The position numbers were made by a program, and so were the translations under genes. A stretch of 64,000 bases of DNA from NCBI GenBank assembly GCA_030425285.1, contig JAUIAY010000001.1:978963-1042962 (forward strand), given 5' to 3'. The notes below the pieces were generated by a model that did not search any database, was not told where the DNA came from, and was given only the letters and a program-made list of their open reading frames with translations. The stretch comes from Bacteroidia bacterium. Lineage in GTDB: Bacteria > Bacteroidota > Bacteroidia > Flavobacteriales > Flavobacteriaceae. Of the stretch, positions 8,667 to 17,984 are shown piece by piece; position 1 is the stretch's first letter; the number at the start of each line of letters is the position of its first letter.

Positions 8667-9776
8667 ATGAACAAAACAATTAAAATAATCATTGGAATAA
8701 TAGTACTGGTACTATTTGTTTGGGTAATAAAATATTTTAAGGATTCCAATTCCAAGGAAATTGAAGAATTTAAAGTAGAAGAGCCTTTCTACACGTCCAT
8801 TAAAACCAAAGTGGTTGCGACAGGAAAATTGAATCCGGAAGAGGAAATTGAGCTCAAGCCTCAAATTTCGGGGATAGTTGATAAAATAGTCGTAGAAGAA
8901 GGTGACATCGTAAAAAAAGGCGATTTAATTGCCAAAATTCGAGTGGTGCCTAATGAGCAAAGTCTCGTGAGTGCACGAAGTAGAATCAATACCGCTCAAC
9001 TATCTTATGACAATGCTAAAACATTGTATGACAGAAACAAGGCGTTATTTGAAAAAGGCGTTATTTCAAAGCAGGATTTTGAAAATAGTGAATTGTCCTT
9101 AAATCAAGCGCAAGAGACCTTGCGACAATCTCAAAATGATTTTCAAATCATCAAGCAAGGTTCGTTGTCTGGTGGTAGTGCGGCAAACACGAATATCGTT
9201 GCCCAAATTTCAGGAACGGTTTTAGAAATTCCTATTCGTGAAGGAGATCAGGTAATTGAAAGTAACAACTTTAATGAAGGTACTACGATTGCTATGGTAG
9301 CCGATATGAACAAGATGATTTTTGAAGGAAAAGTTGATGAGGCTGAAGTTGGTAAATTAGAAGAAGGAAAAGAAATCATCGTTGTTTTGGGAGCCATCAA
9401 TCAGAAAGAATTTCCTGCCAAATTAACCTTTGTTGCACCAAAAGGGATTGAAGAAAACGGAGCGGTACAATTTACCATTAAAGCCGATGTCCAGGTAGAG
9501 CAATCAACCAAAATTAGAGCAGGATATAGTGCCAATGCTGAAATTGAATTGGAGAGCAAAGACAGTATTATGGTGGTTAAGGAATCGTTACTGCAATTTA
9601 ATAGAATTACAGAAAAACCATATGTTGAAATCCAAAAGGAAGATGGTTCTTTTGAAGAGAAATATGTAGAACTTGGAATTTCTGATGGTATAAACGTTGA
9701 AATAACCGAAGGTGTAAGTGAAGGCGATAAAATTAAGGTTTGGAATAAAGCATCAAAAGACAATGAAGATGAATAA
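8667..9776 (+). CDS. HlyD/MacA-like periplasmic adaptor
   Basis: A 369-residue membrane fusion protein anchored by one N-terminal helix (about 5-22). A biotinyl-lipoyl-like half (IVDKIVVEEGDIVKKGDLIA) is followed by a coiled-coil hairpin (about 105-165), the second lipoyl half (GTVLEIPIREGDQV) and a beta-barrel domain. It bridges the MacB-type permeases to the TolC-like channel encoded next. Its 3' end overlaps the channel gene by 14 bp. Confidence 0.93.
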   Translation: MNKTIKIIIGIIVLVLFVWVIKYFKDSNSKEIEEFKVEEPFYTSIKTKVVATGKLNPEEEIELKPQISGIVDKIVVEEGDIVKKGDLIAKIRVVPNEQSLVSARSRINTAQLSYDNAKTLYDRNKALFEKGVISKQDFENSELSLNQAQETLRQSQNDFQIIKQGSLSGGSAANTNIVAQISGTVLEIPIREGDQVIESNNFNEGTTIAMVADMNKMIFEGKVDEAEVGKLEEGKEIIVVLGAINQKEFPAKLTFVAPKGIEENGAVQFTIKADVQVEQSTKIRAGYSANAEIELESKDSIMVVKESLLQFNRITEKPYVEIQKEDGSFEEKYVELGISDGINVEITEGVSEGDKIKVWNKASKDNEDE

Positions 9777-11151
9777 TAGAAAAAGTTTAGTATGGGTTTT
9801 CGCAACACTCTTTACTGTTTTTATTCAAGCACAGGATAAGAAAGTATGGACATTGGAAGACTGCGTAAACTATGCGTTGGAGAATAATATAAGTATCAAA
9901 CAAACAGAATTGGATGCTGAAACAGCTGATCAAGATTTGATTACTGCTAAAGGTAACTTTTTACCCAATTTAAGTGCCAATGCATCCCAAAACTGGAATT
10001 TCGGATCGTTTATTGGGCAAGATGGTAATAGAGTTTCTATTGACTCAAGAGGTAATAGTTTTGGTATGAATACAGGAGTTACCTTGTTTAACGGTTTTAG
10101 AAATACTAGTGTTTACAAACAAGCTAAACTTGGAATTGAGTCAAGCCAATTGCAGTTAGATATTTTAAAAGATAATATCTCGGTTAATGTTGTTAATTCT
10201 TACTTAAATATTTTGCTCAATAAGGAGAATTTAAAAGTGGCAGAAGAACAGATTCTCATTTCAGAAAAGCAAGTTCAACAACTATCAGATTTGGTAGATG
10301 CTGGTGTAAGACCTCGAGCAGACCTATATGAAGTTCAAGCGCAGTTGGCAAGTGATAGAGAGCGTCTAACAAATGTTCAAAATAGTTTAGATTTGGCATT
10401 ATTAGGGTTAACACAATTGTTACAAATTTCTAATGATGGTTTTGATGTAGAGAGTATAGAGTTAAGTCTCCCTGAAGTCTTGGTAGAACATAAAAGTTCT
10501 AATGATATATTCAACTATGCCATTCAAAACAGACCTGAGATAAAAAAAGCCGAATTAGATATTGAAAATTCTGAATTGTCAATTGATATTGCCAAAAGTG
10601 CATATTATCCTACTTTAAGTTTTGGAGCAGGATTGGGTACATCATATCAACATTTTCAAGGACAAAAAGATCTTAGAGCCGTAGTGGATCAATCAACCAA
10701 CCCACCAACTATTAATCTTGTTGATAATGGATTTATGCAACAACTTGAAGATAATTTAGGTTATAATTTAGGGTTTAGATTAGATATTCCAATTTTTAAT
10801 AGGTTACAAACTAAAGCTAATGTTAACAGAGCAATAATTAATAATAAACGTATTGCATTTTCATTAGATCAAGCTAAACAAGATTTACGTTCAACTATCG
10901 AACAGGCATATACTGATGCTAAAGCTGCATTCAAACAATTTGAGGCTTCTCAAGTATCTTTAGATGCTCAGCAAGAATCATTTAAAAATGCTCAAGAAAG
11001 TTATAACTTGGGAGTGATGAACTCTTTTGAATTTGAACAGGTAAGAAATAGATTGGTAAATGCAGAAGCTAATCTTATAAATGCTAAATACAATTTTGTA
11101 TTTACTACAAAAGTATTAGATTTCTACCTTGGAAAACCAATAACAGAATAA
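9763..11151 (+). CDS. TolC family outer membrane channel
   Basis: About 462 residues. I chose the ATG at 9763 (a second ATG is at 9769) because it gives a normal signal peptide ending IQAQ. The longer reading from 9718 would put a basic non-signal stretch in front. The protein starts WTLEDCVNYALENN and has the two long helical repeats of outer membrane efflux proteins (about 30-210 and 245-455). It completes the export system with the ATPase, permeases and adaptor upstream. The start lies inside the end of the adaptor gene, so translation is coupled. Confidence 0.92.
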   Translation: MKMNNRKSLVWVFATLFTVFIQAQDKKVWTLEDCVNYALENNISIKQTELDAETADQDLITAKGNFLPNLSANASQNWNFGSFIGQDGNRVSIDSRGNSFGMNTGVTLFNGFRNTSVYKQAKLGIESSQLQLDILKDNISVNVVNSYLNILLNKENLKVAEEQILISEKQVQQLSDLVDAGVRPRADLYEVQAQLASDRERLTNVQNSLDLALLGLTQLLQISNDGFDVESIELSLPEVLVEHKSSNDIFNYAIQNRPEIKKAELDIENSELSIDIAKSAYYPTLSFGAGLGTSYQHFQGQKDLRAVVDQSTNPPTINLVDNGFMQQLEDNLGYNLGFRLDIPIFNRLQTKANVNRAIINNKRIAFSLDQAKQDLRSTIEQAYTDAKAAFKQFEASQVSLDAQQESFKNAQESYNLGVMNSFEFEQVRNRLVNAEANLINAKYNFVFTTKVLDFYLGKPITE

Positions 11152-11153
11152 CC

Positions 11154-11828
11154 TTGGCCATTATATTAAGCATAGAAACAGCAACAACCAATTGTTCGGT
11201 CTCTCTTTCTAAAGATGGAGAGACTTTTGCTTTAAAGGAAGATTATAACAACGGGTTTTCGCATGCTGAAAGACTTCATGTTTTTATTGAGGAAATCCTG
11301 AACGAAAACAATATTCAAAAAAGTGATATTGATGCTATTGCTGTTAGCAAAGGACCTGGTTCCTATACAGGGTTACGTATTGGTGTATCGGCTGCTAAAG
11401 GATTGTGCTATGCATTGGGTATTCCATTAATTAGTATACCAACATTAGAATCCTTGGCGCATCAGGTTAAAACAACTGAAGGCGTTATTGTCTCCATGTT
11501 GGATGCCAGGCGTATGGAGGTTTATTCTCAAATCTTCGATTTTAAATTTAATACCGTTAGAACCATTGAAGCCGAAATACTTGATGAGTCATCTTATGAA
11601 GATTTCTTAAGTAGAGGTCTTGTATATTTTATTGGTAATGGTGTGGCTAAAACCCAAACATTGATTTCAAATAAAAATGCTGTTTTTATAGAATCAAAGT
11701 TACCATCGGCCAATGAGATGGGTGCTTTGGCCTATAATAAATACAAAATAAGCGACACAGAAGATGTCGCTTATTTTGAGCCTTATTATTTAAAGGATTT
11801 TGTAGCCTTAAAGCCTAAATCCAAATAA
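11154..11828 (+). CDS. tsaB: tRNA threonylcarbamoyladenosine biosynthesis protein TsaB
   Basis: A 224-residue member of the ASKHA-fold family needed with TsaC, TsaD and TsaE to make t6A37 in ANN-decoding tRNAs. The N-terminal ILSIETATTNCSVSLS and the SKGPGSYTGLRIGVSAAKGL motif are diagnostic. Translation starts at TTG 2 bp after the tolC-like stop, so it is probably read on the same transcript although unrelated in function. A perfect 13-bp inverted repeat lies in its 3' coding part. Confidence 0.95.
   Translation: MAIILSIETATTNCSVSLSKDGETFALKEDYNNGFSHAERLHVFIEEILNENNIQKSDIDAIAVSKGPGSYTGLRIGVSAAKGLCYALGIPLISIPTLESLAHQVKTTEGVIVSMLDARRMEVYSQIFDFKFNTVRTIEAEILDESSYEDFLSRGLVYFIGNGVAKTQTLISNKNAVFIESKLPSANEMGALAYNKYKISDTEDVAYFEPYYLKDFVALKPKSK
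11745..11777 (+). repeat. 13-bp perfect hairpin inside tsaB
   Basis: AAAATAAGCGACA (11745-11757) and its reverse complement (11765-11777) flank a 7-base loop, inside coding sequence about 50 bp before the tsaB stop. A long uninterrupted T run does not follow, so it is not a standard terminator. Confidence 0.7.
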
Positions 11829-11836
11829 TTGGATTA

Positions 11837-12655
11837 TTATTCCTTGTGAATTTCGACACTGTGTGGGTAAGGAATTTCAATACCAGCAGCGTCAAGCGCT
11901 TCTTTAACCTGTTCGGTTATATCAAAATACACGTTCCAGTAATCTTCAGTTTTACACCAAGGTCTTGTTGCAAAATTAACCGAGCTATCGGCTAATTCTA
12001 AAACGGTAACAGCTGGAGCTGGATCTTGAAGTACTTGCGGGTGTGATGTTAAAACGTTCATGATGACGTTTTTGGTTTGTTTGATATCGGCATCATAGCT
12101 TACACCAAAAACCAAATCAACACGACGGGTTCCTTCAGTAGTATAGTTCACTATGTTTCCATTGGAAAGCGCACCATTGGGAATAATAATTTCCTTGTTA
12201 GATAGTCCTGTAAGTTTGGTTGTAAATATTTCAATTTCTTTGACAACACCAATTTCGCCTTGGGCTTCGATTAAATCACCAATTTTGATTGGCTTGAAAA
12301 TCATTAGCAAAACACCACCGGCAAAATTACCTAAAGAGCCTTGTAAAGCCATACCAACGGCCAAACCAGCAGCAGCCAAAACGGCAGCAAATGATGTGGT
12401 TTCTATTCCTAGTTGTGATAAAATGGCTAAAATAAGTAGGATTTTTAATGTCCAACCTATTAGGTTTAGGAGGAATTTTTGAAGGCTTTCCTCATAATTG
12501 CTTTTGTTCATGACTTTTTTTACGGCCTTGATCATTTTTTTAATAATCCAAGAACCTATAATCCAAATGACAATGGCACCAATAATCTTGAGTCCATAGG
12601 TAGTAACCATGTTTATACCTAAATCAGTCCATTTTTCTAAATCGAAGTTTTCCAT
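11837..12655 (-). CDS. small-conductance mechanosensitive channel (MscS family)
   Basis: A 272-residue protein with three membrane helices. The third, pore-lining helix shows the Gly/Ala pattern AAVLAAAGLAVGMALQGSLGNFAGG of MscS; then comes the beta domain (GDLIEAQGEIGVVKEIEIFTT, PNGALSNGNIVN) and the C-terminal alpha/beta domain. It opens on membrane tension and releases solutes during hypo-osmotic shock. It is convergent with tsaB with only 8 bp between stops. Confidence 0.95.
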   Translation of the reverse strand: MENFDLEKWTDLGINMVTTYGLKIIGAIVIWIIGSWIIKKMIKAVKKVMNKSNYEESLQKFLLNLIGWTLKILLILAILSQLGIETTSFAAVLAAAGLAVGMALQGSLGNFAGGVLLMIFKPIKIGDLIEAQGEIGVVKEIEIFTTKLTGLSNKEIIIPNGALSNGNIVNYTTEGTRRVDLVFGVSYDADIKQTKNVIMNVLTSHPQVLQDPAPAVTVLELADSSVNFATRPWCKTEDYWNVYFDITEQVKEALDAAGIEIPYPHSVEIHKE

Positions 12656-12709
12656 AAATTTATTTTGATTAATTGATTAGTGTGCAAAGGTACAGTTATT
12701 TACGTGAAA

Positions 12710-13078
12710 TCAAATGTAATAACAAATTGTTAATATAGCGATTAACACGATAGTGCTAGGTACAGATTGAATGTAAAACAGTTTCATGTTTTTGGTAGAA
12801 TAAGCACCATAAATGCCCGCAATAATAATACAGCACAACAAGAACAGAATAATGCTAAAATTCTTTGTAAAGACACCGAAAAGTAATCCAGAAGCCAGAA
12901 AACCATTATAGAGACCTTGATTGGCCGCCAAAACTTTAGTTTCATTGGCAAATGATTTAGATTTCAAACCAAAGGCTTTAATCCCTTTAGGTTTGTTCCA
13001 CATAAACATTTCCAGATACATAAAATAGAAATGTTCAAGAGCAATAACACTAATTAAAACAATGGCAAGTATGTTCAT
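12710..13078 (-). CDS. DUF1304 family membrane protein
   Basis: 122 residues with four hydrophobic segments. The pattern EHFYFMYLEMFMW, then ANETKVLAANQGLYNGFLASGL, is that of DUF1304. The ATG at 13078 is preferred over the upstream reading from 13105, because the latter would start inside the dodecin terminator. Function is unknown. Confidence 0.85.
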   Translation of the reverse strand: MNILAIVLISVIALEHFYFMYLEMFMWNKPKGIKAFGLKSKSFANETKVLAANQGLYNGFLASGLLFGVFTKNFSIILFLLCCIIIAGIYGAYSTKNMKLFYIQSVPSTIVLIAILTICYYI

Positions 13079-13083
13079 AGATA

Positions 13084-13110
13084 TAAAAAAACGTGCTCTA
13101 GGCACGCTTT
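13084..13110 (-). terminator. terminator after dodecin
   Basis: On the minus strand GCACG (13106-13102) pairs with CGTGC (13096-13092) across a 5-base loop, flanked by AAA/TTT pairing, and is followed by a run of T. It lies 3-30 bp beyond the dodecin stop. Confidence 0.75.
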
Positions 13111-13113
13111 AAT

Positions 13114-13314
13114 TTATTTTACTTCAAAAGTTAATTTTAAATTTACTCGAAATTCTGTGACATCATCGCCATTTACAATAGCGCTTTGGTCTTGCACATA
13201 AACCGAACGAATATTTTTTACAGTTTTTGAAGCTTCTTTGACTGCTTTTTTAGTTGCATCTTCCCAGCTTTTATCTGAATTGGATAATACTTCTATTACT
13301 TTTAATACTGCCAT
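13114..13314 (-). CDS. dodecin (flavin-binding storage protein)
   Basis: 66 residues matching dodecin over the full length: AVLKVIEVLSNSDKSWEDA at the start, with the tryptophan that stacks on flavins, then AVKEASKTVKNIRSVYVQD and FRVNLKLTFEV at the end. Dodecins form hollow dodecamers that store or buffer riboflavin/FMN. A dedicated terminator follows. Confidence 0.95.
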   Translation of the reverse strand: MAVLKVIEVLSNSDKSWEDATKKAVKEASKTVKNIRSVYVQDQSAIVNGDDVTEFRVNLKLTFEVK

Positions 13315-13396
13315 AATTTTTGTTTTTCTTATTAATTTGAAATTACTTAAAGTTAACTAATTTTTCTGACACATAAAAAAGTAATTGGTCACCTTG

Positions 13397-14299
13397 TTAA
13401 CCATTTATTGCTTCAACCGTTTCGACTTTACCATGAAGCATTTCACGAAGCATATTTTCAATCCCGTTTTTTAATGTAAACGTAGAAGATGGGCAACCGC
13501 TACAAGCACCTTGCAAGATGACCTTAACCAGTTTGTTAGAAGGGTTGTAGGATTCAAACTTAATATTGCCACCATCGCTGGCAACAGCTGGCTTAATATA
13601 TTCTTCAATAATATTGACAATTTCTTTTGAAGTATCATCTAAAGCCTCAAAAGATTCATCTAAATCTTCGGTGGTGGTTTTTAATACTTCGGGAGCATTA
13701 GCCACAATTACTTCCTTGCCATTTTCTATAAAACTTCTAATGAACTCCCTAACTTCCATTGTAATGGTTTCCCATTCAGCAATATCGTATTTGGTAACCG
13801 AAACATAATTGTCTTCTATAAACACACTTTTTACAAATGGAAAATGAAATAATTCGGTAGCTAATGGGGATAATTTTGCTTCTTCAATTGATGTAAATTC
13901 ATAAGTAGCGGTTACCAGTTTTTTATTGGCAACAAACTTTATAACGGCAGGATTGGGTGTGCTTTCGGCATAAACCGTAACAGGAACTTTTTTGACCGTT
14001 TCGGTTTCATTAATGACAACGCTTCCAGAATTTAAATAATCTTGAATTTGTGTGGCAACCTCTTCTTGCACGTCTTTCCATTCAACAATACTAAAACGTT
14101 CAACAGCAATAAAATGGCTTGTTATATAAACTTTTTTTACAAATGGTAAATAGAATAATTGTTGAGCCAATGGTGAATTTTTAGCCTCATCAATGTTGTT
14201 GTATTCAAAACTTTGATGGTTTGTAATGAACTGGTTAAGTTCAAACTTTATAATAGTATCGTTTGAAGTCTCTTTAATGGAAACAGTATAAGCACTCAT
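13397..14299 (-). CDS. Nfu-type iron-sulfur scaffold with duplicated N-terminal domain
   Basis: 300 residues. Two Nfu N-terminal domains stand in tandem (about 1-95 and 107-200). Each carries the same signature: FEYNNIDEAKNSPLAQQLF and FTSIEEAKLSPLATELF, each followed by a PFVK segment. The C-terminal NifU-like domain (about 222-300) has GACSGCPSS with Cys266 and Cys269, which bind a [4Fe-4S] cluster at a dimer interface for transfer to target enzymes. Most Nfu proteins have one N-domain. Confidence 0.92.
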   Translation of the reverse strand: MSAYTVSIKETSNDTIIKFELNQFITNHQSFEYNNIDEAKNSPLAQQLFYLPFVKKVYITSHFIAVERFSIVEWKDVQEEVATQIQDYLNSGSVVINETETVKKVPVTVYAESTPNPAVIKFVANKKLVTATYEFTSIEEAKLSPLATELFHFPFVKSVFIEDNYVSVTKYDIAEWETITMEVREFIRSFIENGKEVIVANAPEVLKTTTEDLDESFEALDDTSKEIVNIIEEYIKPAVASDGGNIKFESYNPSNKLVKVILQGACSGCPSSTFTLKNGIENMLREMLHGKVETVEAING

Positions 14300-14434
14300 A
14301 GGGTTATTTTTTATGCAAAAATACTAAAAGATAACCATCTATACATTTGAATCTTAAGATTAAAGTTTGTTTTCATATTTCGGAATATTAAAAGGCTTTA
14401 ACTATATTAATGCTACGGATAAAAAGTAATTTTA

Positions 14435-14442
14435 TATATTTG
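14435..14442 (+). promoter_or_regulatory. candidate -7 element for the PorP/SprF gene
   Basis: TATATTTG fits TAnnTTTG, 90 bp upstream of the chosen ATG in a 230-bp gap after a divergent gene. No clear -33 TTTG at the expected spacing. Confidence 0.35.
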
Positions 14443-14531
14443 GTGTCTTGATTTATAATTTTAATTGAAAAACGGAGTTTATATAAGGTAAAAGCCTCTA
14501 ATCTATGCCTATCTGCCTTGAAAAAAATACT

Positions 14532-15533
14532 ATGAAAATCAAAGGGTTTTATTTAATAGCAATTGTAGCCTTTTTTACACAGTTTGTAAACGCACAAGAA
14601 GGGCTTCCTATATATACTGATTATCTAACTGATAATTATTATTTGATTCATCCATCAATGGCTGGAGCTGCCAATTGTGCCAAAATTAGATTAACAGGTC
14701 GTCAACAATGGTTTGGTCATGAAAATGCACCAAAATTATTGACTATGAGTGGGAATGGTAGAATAGGTGAGTCTAATTCTGGAATAGGTGCTATTTTTTA
14801 TACCGATAAAAATGGTTTTCATTCACAAACAGGAGGCTACATTACTTATGCCCATCATATCATGTTTTCAAGAAGTGAAGTAGATTTAAATATGCTATCG
14901 TTTGGTTTAAGTGTTGGTGCCATTCAATATAAACTAGATGAAACCGAATTCATAAATGAACTTCCTGACAGATTGATTTCAGGTATTGAACAAAGCTCAA
15001 CTAACTTTAATATTGATTTTGGTTTTTCTTATCACCTTTATAATTTTTATGCGCATGCCACTGTAAAAAATATTCTTAAGAATGAAGGGATAAACAATGA
15101 TTTGGAAATAACCAGTAACTTAAGACGTTATATGTTATCAGCTGGTTATGTGTTTGGTAAATATGGAAGTGAGTGGAGCTATGAACCATCTATTATGTAT
15201 CAATATCGTGATGCTACTAAAGAATCATCTATAGACATTAATGCTAAAGTTTACAAGGAAATGGATTTTGGTAAACTTTGGGCAGGACTGTCTTACAGAA
15301 GAAGTTTTGATGGAGCCGAGTATTATGACAATGGAAGTGTGAGCAGTCAAAAGCTTCAATTAATTTCGCCGTTGGTTGGTATTAATTTTGATCAGTTTAT
15401 GGTTGCTTATACCTATGCTTACCAAGCAAATTCTATTGTATTTAACAATGGTGGTTTTCATCAAATCACATTAGGGTTTAACTTTAATTGTCGTAGAGAA
15501 CGTTACCACTGTAATTGTCCAGCGGTTAATTAA
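14532..15533 (+). CDS. PorP/SprF family type IX secretion system membrane protein
   Basis: 333 residues. The ATG at 14532 gives a signal peptide (to about residue 21, FVNAQ). The mature part starts GLPIYTDYLTDNYYLIHPSMAGAA, the PorP/SprF family signature, and continues as amphipathic strands of an outer-membrane beta-barrel. It ends with an unusual Cys-rich tail (FNCRRERYHCNCPAVN). Members serve type IX secretion, often as partners of individual surface adhesins such as SprB. No cargo gene is next to it here, so its partner is not identified. Confidence 0.9.
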   Translation: MKIKGFYLIAIVAFFTQFVNAQEGLPIYTDYLTDNYYLIHPSMAGAANCAKIRLTGRQQWFGHENAPKLLTMSGNGRIGESNSGIGAIFYTDKNGFHSQTGGYITYAHHIMFSRSEVDLNMLSFGLSVGAIQYKLDETEFINELPDRLISGIEQSSTNFNIDFGFSYHLYNFYAHATVKNILKNEGINNDLEITSNLRRYMLSAGYVFGKYGSEWSYEPSIMYQYRDATKESSIDINAKVYKEMDFGKLWAGLSYRRSFDGAEYYDNGSVSSQKLQLISPLVGINFDQFMVAYTYAYQANSIVFNNGGFHQITLGFNFNCRRERYHCNCPAVN

Positions 15534-15557
15534 AAACAGTTTAATAAAAAATAATTG

Positions 15558-15588
15558 AAAACGCCTTGGGAAACCAAGGCGTTTTTTT
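15558..15588 (+). terminator. strong rho-independent terminator
   Basis: A 12-bp stem around ACGCCTTGG / CCAAGGCGT with a GAAA tetraloop (15570-15573), followed by a T run, 25 bp after the PorP/SprF gene. The roughly 240 bp between here and the kinase gene holds no ORF or RNA that I can recognise. Confidence 0.93.
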
Positions 15589-15828
15589 AGCAATCATTTT
15601 CCCATAATTAGTTTTTAATGGGCTCAATCTATCATCATAAACACCAAGTTAGGGCAATAATAATTGTTTAAAAAGTTAGAATTAGCAAAATGGTATTGCC
15701 AGTGAGTAAACCTTATCCGTTACTTTGTGAACAAGCATTTTTTTGTCAAAAAAGGAGTTAAAATTGAATTCACCTATTTTATTTTATTCTTTAAAGTGCG
15801 TAAGTTTATAGGGTTGATAAAATAAAGT

Positions 15829-17982
15829 ATGAAAGCAACCCTAAAGATATTGTTTTTGATTTTGGTAATGTGCGTGAGTCAAGAGATGGTTTCACAAAAG
15901 TTAAGGATGAGTCCATCATTTACTGTAAGAGGCTTTATTTACGACAGCGAAAAACAAAAACCTGTACCAAATGCTAACATTGAAATAAATGGTGGTGCAT
16001 ACACAACATCTAACTCGGCAGGAGAATTTAGAATACAAGTAAAAAAGGGGGACGAGCTGGTTATCAAACATAAAGATTTTGAAACTGTTTATTATACCAT
16101 AAAAAACCAAGAGCGGATTAGGGTTGAGGTTTATCCCTATAGGTTTTCAAATGAAGGGGAAGTAACTAATGAATCTGATATTCCCTTTAATTCGTTGATA
16201 GATTCTGCCAACGTATATTTAACAACAGACTTTGAAAAAAGTATTCAATTTGTAACCAATGCACTTTCCGAAAGCCGTTCGGTAAAGGATAACTCCGAAG
16301 TTTATGAGGTGCTTGGTGACATTTATCTGCAATGGAAACAATATGACCTAGCCGTGACCAATTACCGCATAAGTCTTCAGAGTGTCAAAGCCAATGAGGT
16401 CAAACTCAAATTGGCAAAGGCCTATTGGTTCAATAAGAACTATCAGGAAAGTATTTCGGCTTACAATGATATAGAAAGTAATGAATTGTCTAACTGGCAA
16501 CAAGTTGTCTTGTATGAAGGTTTGGGCGATACCTATTTCAGTATTAAAGATTACACCAACGCATTAAAATACTATAAAGAAGGTCTGGAAGTTGCTCAAA
16601 AATATTCTATCAAACCTAAAATCATTGATTTAAATTCTAAAACAGCTCAAACTTATGAGGCCATTGGACAGGATGGTGAGGCTGAAGCTTATTTTGAGAA
16701 TTCTCTGAATTTAGCCTCAAAAGAGGACAAAAAAAGAGAATTGGAAGAGAAGGTTAAAGTGGCCGACTTTAATGGTACCAAGCAAAACTTTAATGATGAA
16801 ATCCAGTTACGAAAAGAAGCCATTGAAAACATCAAGGAGATTGAAAAAGATTCTGCTTTGGGAATCGAAAGTGCATTAACCGTTCAAAAGCAAAGCTACA
16901 AAATAGGAAATGCCTATTTCTTGAAAAAGGACTATAATAATGCTATTACTTATTTGGATAAAAGTATTGAGGAAGCTAAATCTAAAAACGATTTAGTGGT
17001 TGAGAAGGATGCTACCCGAAAACTATCGGAGGTATATAGCAGCGCAGGAGACTATAACAAGGCCTTGGAAACCTACAAAGAATACACCGAATTGGTTGAA
17101 GCTTTATATGTGAAAAAAGAACAGGAAATTATTCAAGCGGCACGTTTTAGTCGTGAAATAGCCAATAAACAAAGTCGCATCACGAGCTTGGAAACCGATA
17201 GACAGTTGTCCGAAAGCAAATATCAATTAACAACAGAACGCAACAAGCGCCAACAGTTGTGGATTTATTCATTAATTGGTGGATTGGCCTTGCTTCTCGT
17301 TACGGCCTACTTTATGTTTAACTATATCAGGCAGCAACGTTTGGCAAACAATCTACTCGCTTTAAAATCGTTACGAAGTCAGATGAATCCGCATTTTATC
17401 TTTAATGCCTTGAACTCGGTAAACGATTTTATTGCTAAAAGTGACGAACGCACGGCCAATAAATACCTGACCGATTTCTCCTTCTTGATGCGTTCAGTTT
17501 TGGAAAACAGCGAGGAGGATTTTATTCCTTTGGAAAAGGAAATCGAACTTTTGGAACGCTATACCCAATTGGAGCATTTCAGGTTTCAGGAAAAATTTGA
17601 TTACAGCATTGAGATTGATGAGACCATAGATGTTTCCTCGTATAAAATTCCGCCCATGTTATTGCAACCTTATATCGAAAACGCCGTATGGCATGGGTTA
17701 CGGTATAAAACCGAGAAAGGACATTTAAAAATTAGCATCCAAAAAAAGAACAAGAACGAAATAACCATATCTATAATTGATGATGGTATTGGACGTGAAC
17801 GCTCCAAACAATTAAAAACCGAAAATCAGAAGAAACACAACTCCAAAGGGATGAGCAATATTAAAAAACGGGTTGCTATTTTAAATAATATGTACCATGA
17901 TAAGGTAGATGTCACTATTGAAGATTTTCAATCTGATGGAGATGTCGGAACCCAAGTGGTTGTAACGCTTAAAAAGGATTGA
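15829..17982 (+). CDS. LytS-type sensor histidine kinase with CarboxypepD_reg and TPR repeats
   Basis: 717 residues. Signal peptide (about 1-23); carboxypeptidase-regulatory-like beta domain (about 30-105); TPR-type helical repeats (about 120-440); a coiled coil; one membrane helix (about 482-503); then the His_kinase domain with the phospho-acceptor in MNPHFIFNALNSV, and an HATPase_c domain (PPMLLQPYIENAVWHGL, IIDDGIGRERS). The exported TPR region is the probable sensor. The cognate LytTR regulator lies two genes downstream, separated by a small lipoprotein gene that overlaps this one. Confidence 0.93.
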   Translation: MKATLKILFLILVMCVSQEMVSQKLRMSPSFTVRGFIYDSEKQKPVPNANIEINGGAYTTSNSAGEFRIQVKKGDELVIKHKDFETVYYTIKNQERIRVEVYPYRFSNEGEVTNESDIPFNSLIDSANVYLTTDFEKSIQFVTNALSESRSVKDNSEVYEVLGDIYLQWKQYDLAVTNYRISLQSVKANEVKLKLAKAYWFNKNYQESISAYNDIESNELSNWQQVVLYEGLGDTYFSIKDYTNALKYYKEGLEVAQKYSIKPKIIDLNSKTAQTYEAIGQDGEAEAYFENSLNLASKEDKKRELEEKVKVADFNGTKQNFNDEIQLRKEAIENIKEIEKDSALGIESALTVQKQSYKIGNAYFLKKDYNNAITYLDKSIEEAKSKNDLVVEKDATRKLSEVYSSAGDYNKALETYKEYTELVEALYVKKEQEIIQAARFSREIANKQSRITSLETDRQLSESKYQLTTERNKRQQLWIYSLIGGLALLLVTAYFMFNYIRQQRLANNLLALKSLRSQMNPHFIFNALNSVNDFIAKSDERTANKYLTDFSFLMRSVLENSEEDFIPLEKEIELLERYTQLEHFRFQEKFDYSIEIDETIDVSSYKIPPMLLQPYIENAVWHGLRYKTEKGHLKISIQKKNKNEITISIIDDGIGRERSKQLKTENQKKHNSKGMSNIKKRVAILNNMYHDKVDVTIEDFQSDGDVGTQVVVTLKKD

Positions 17983-17984
17983 TA

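Noticed and set aside
9401-9808. 135-residue minus-strand frame over the adaptor and tolC-like junction
   Set aside because: Ser/Leu-rich translation typical of the reverse of Glu/Lys-rich coding DNA; the plus-strand genes explain the region.
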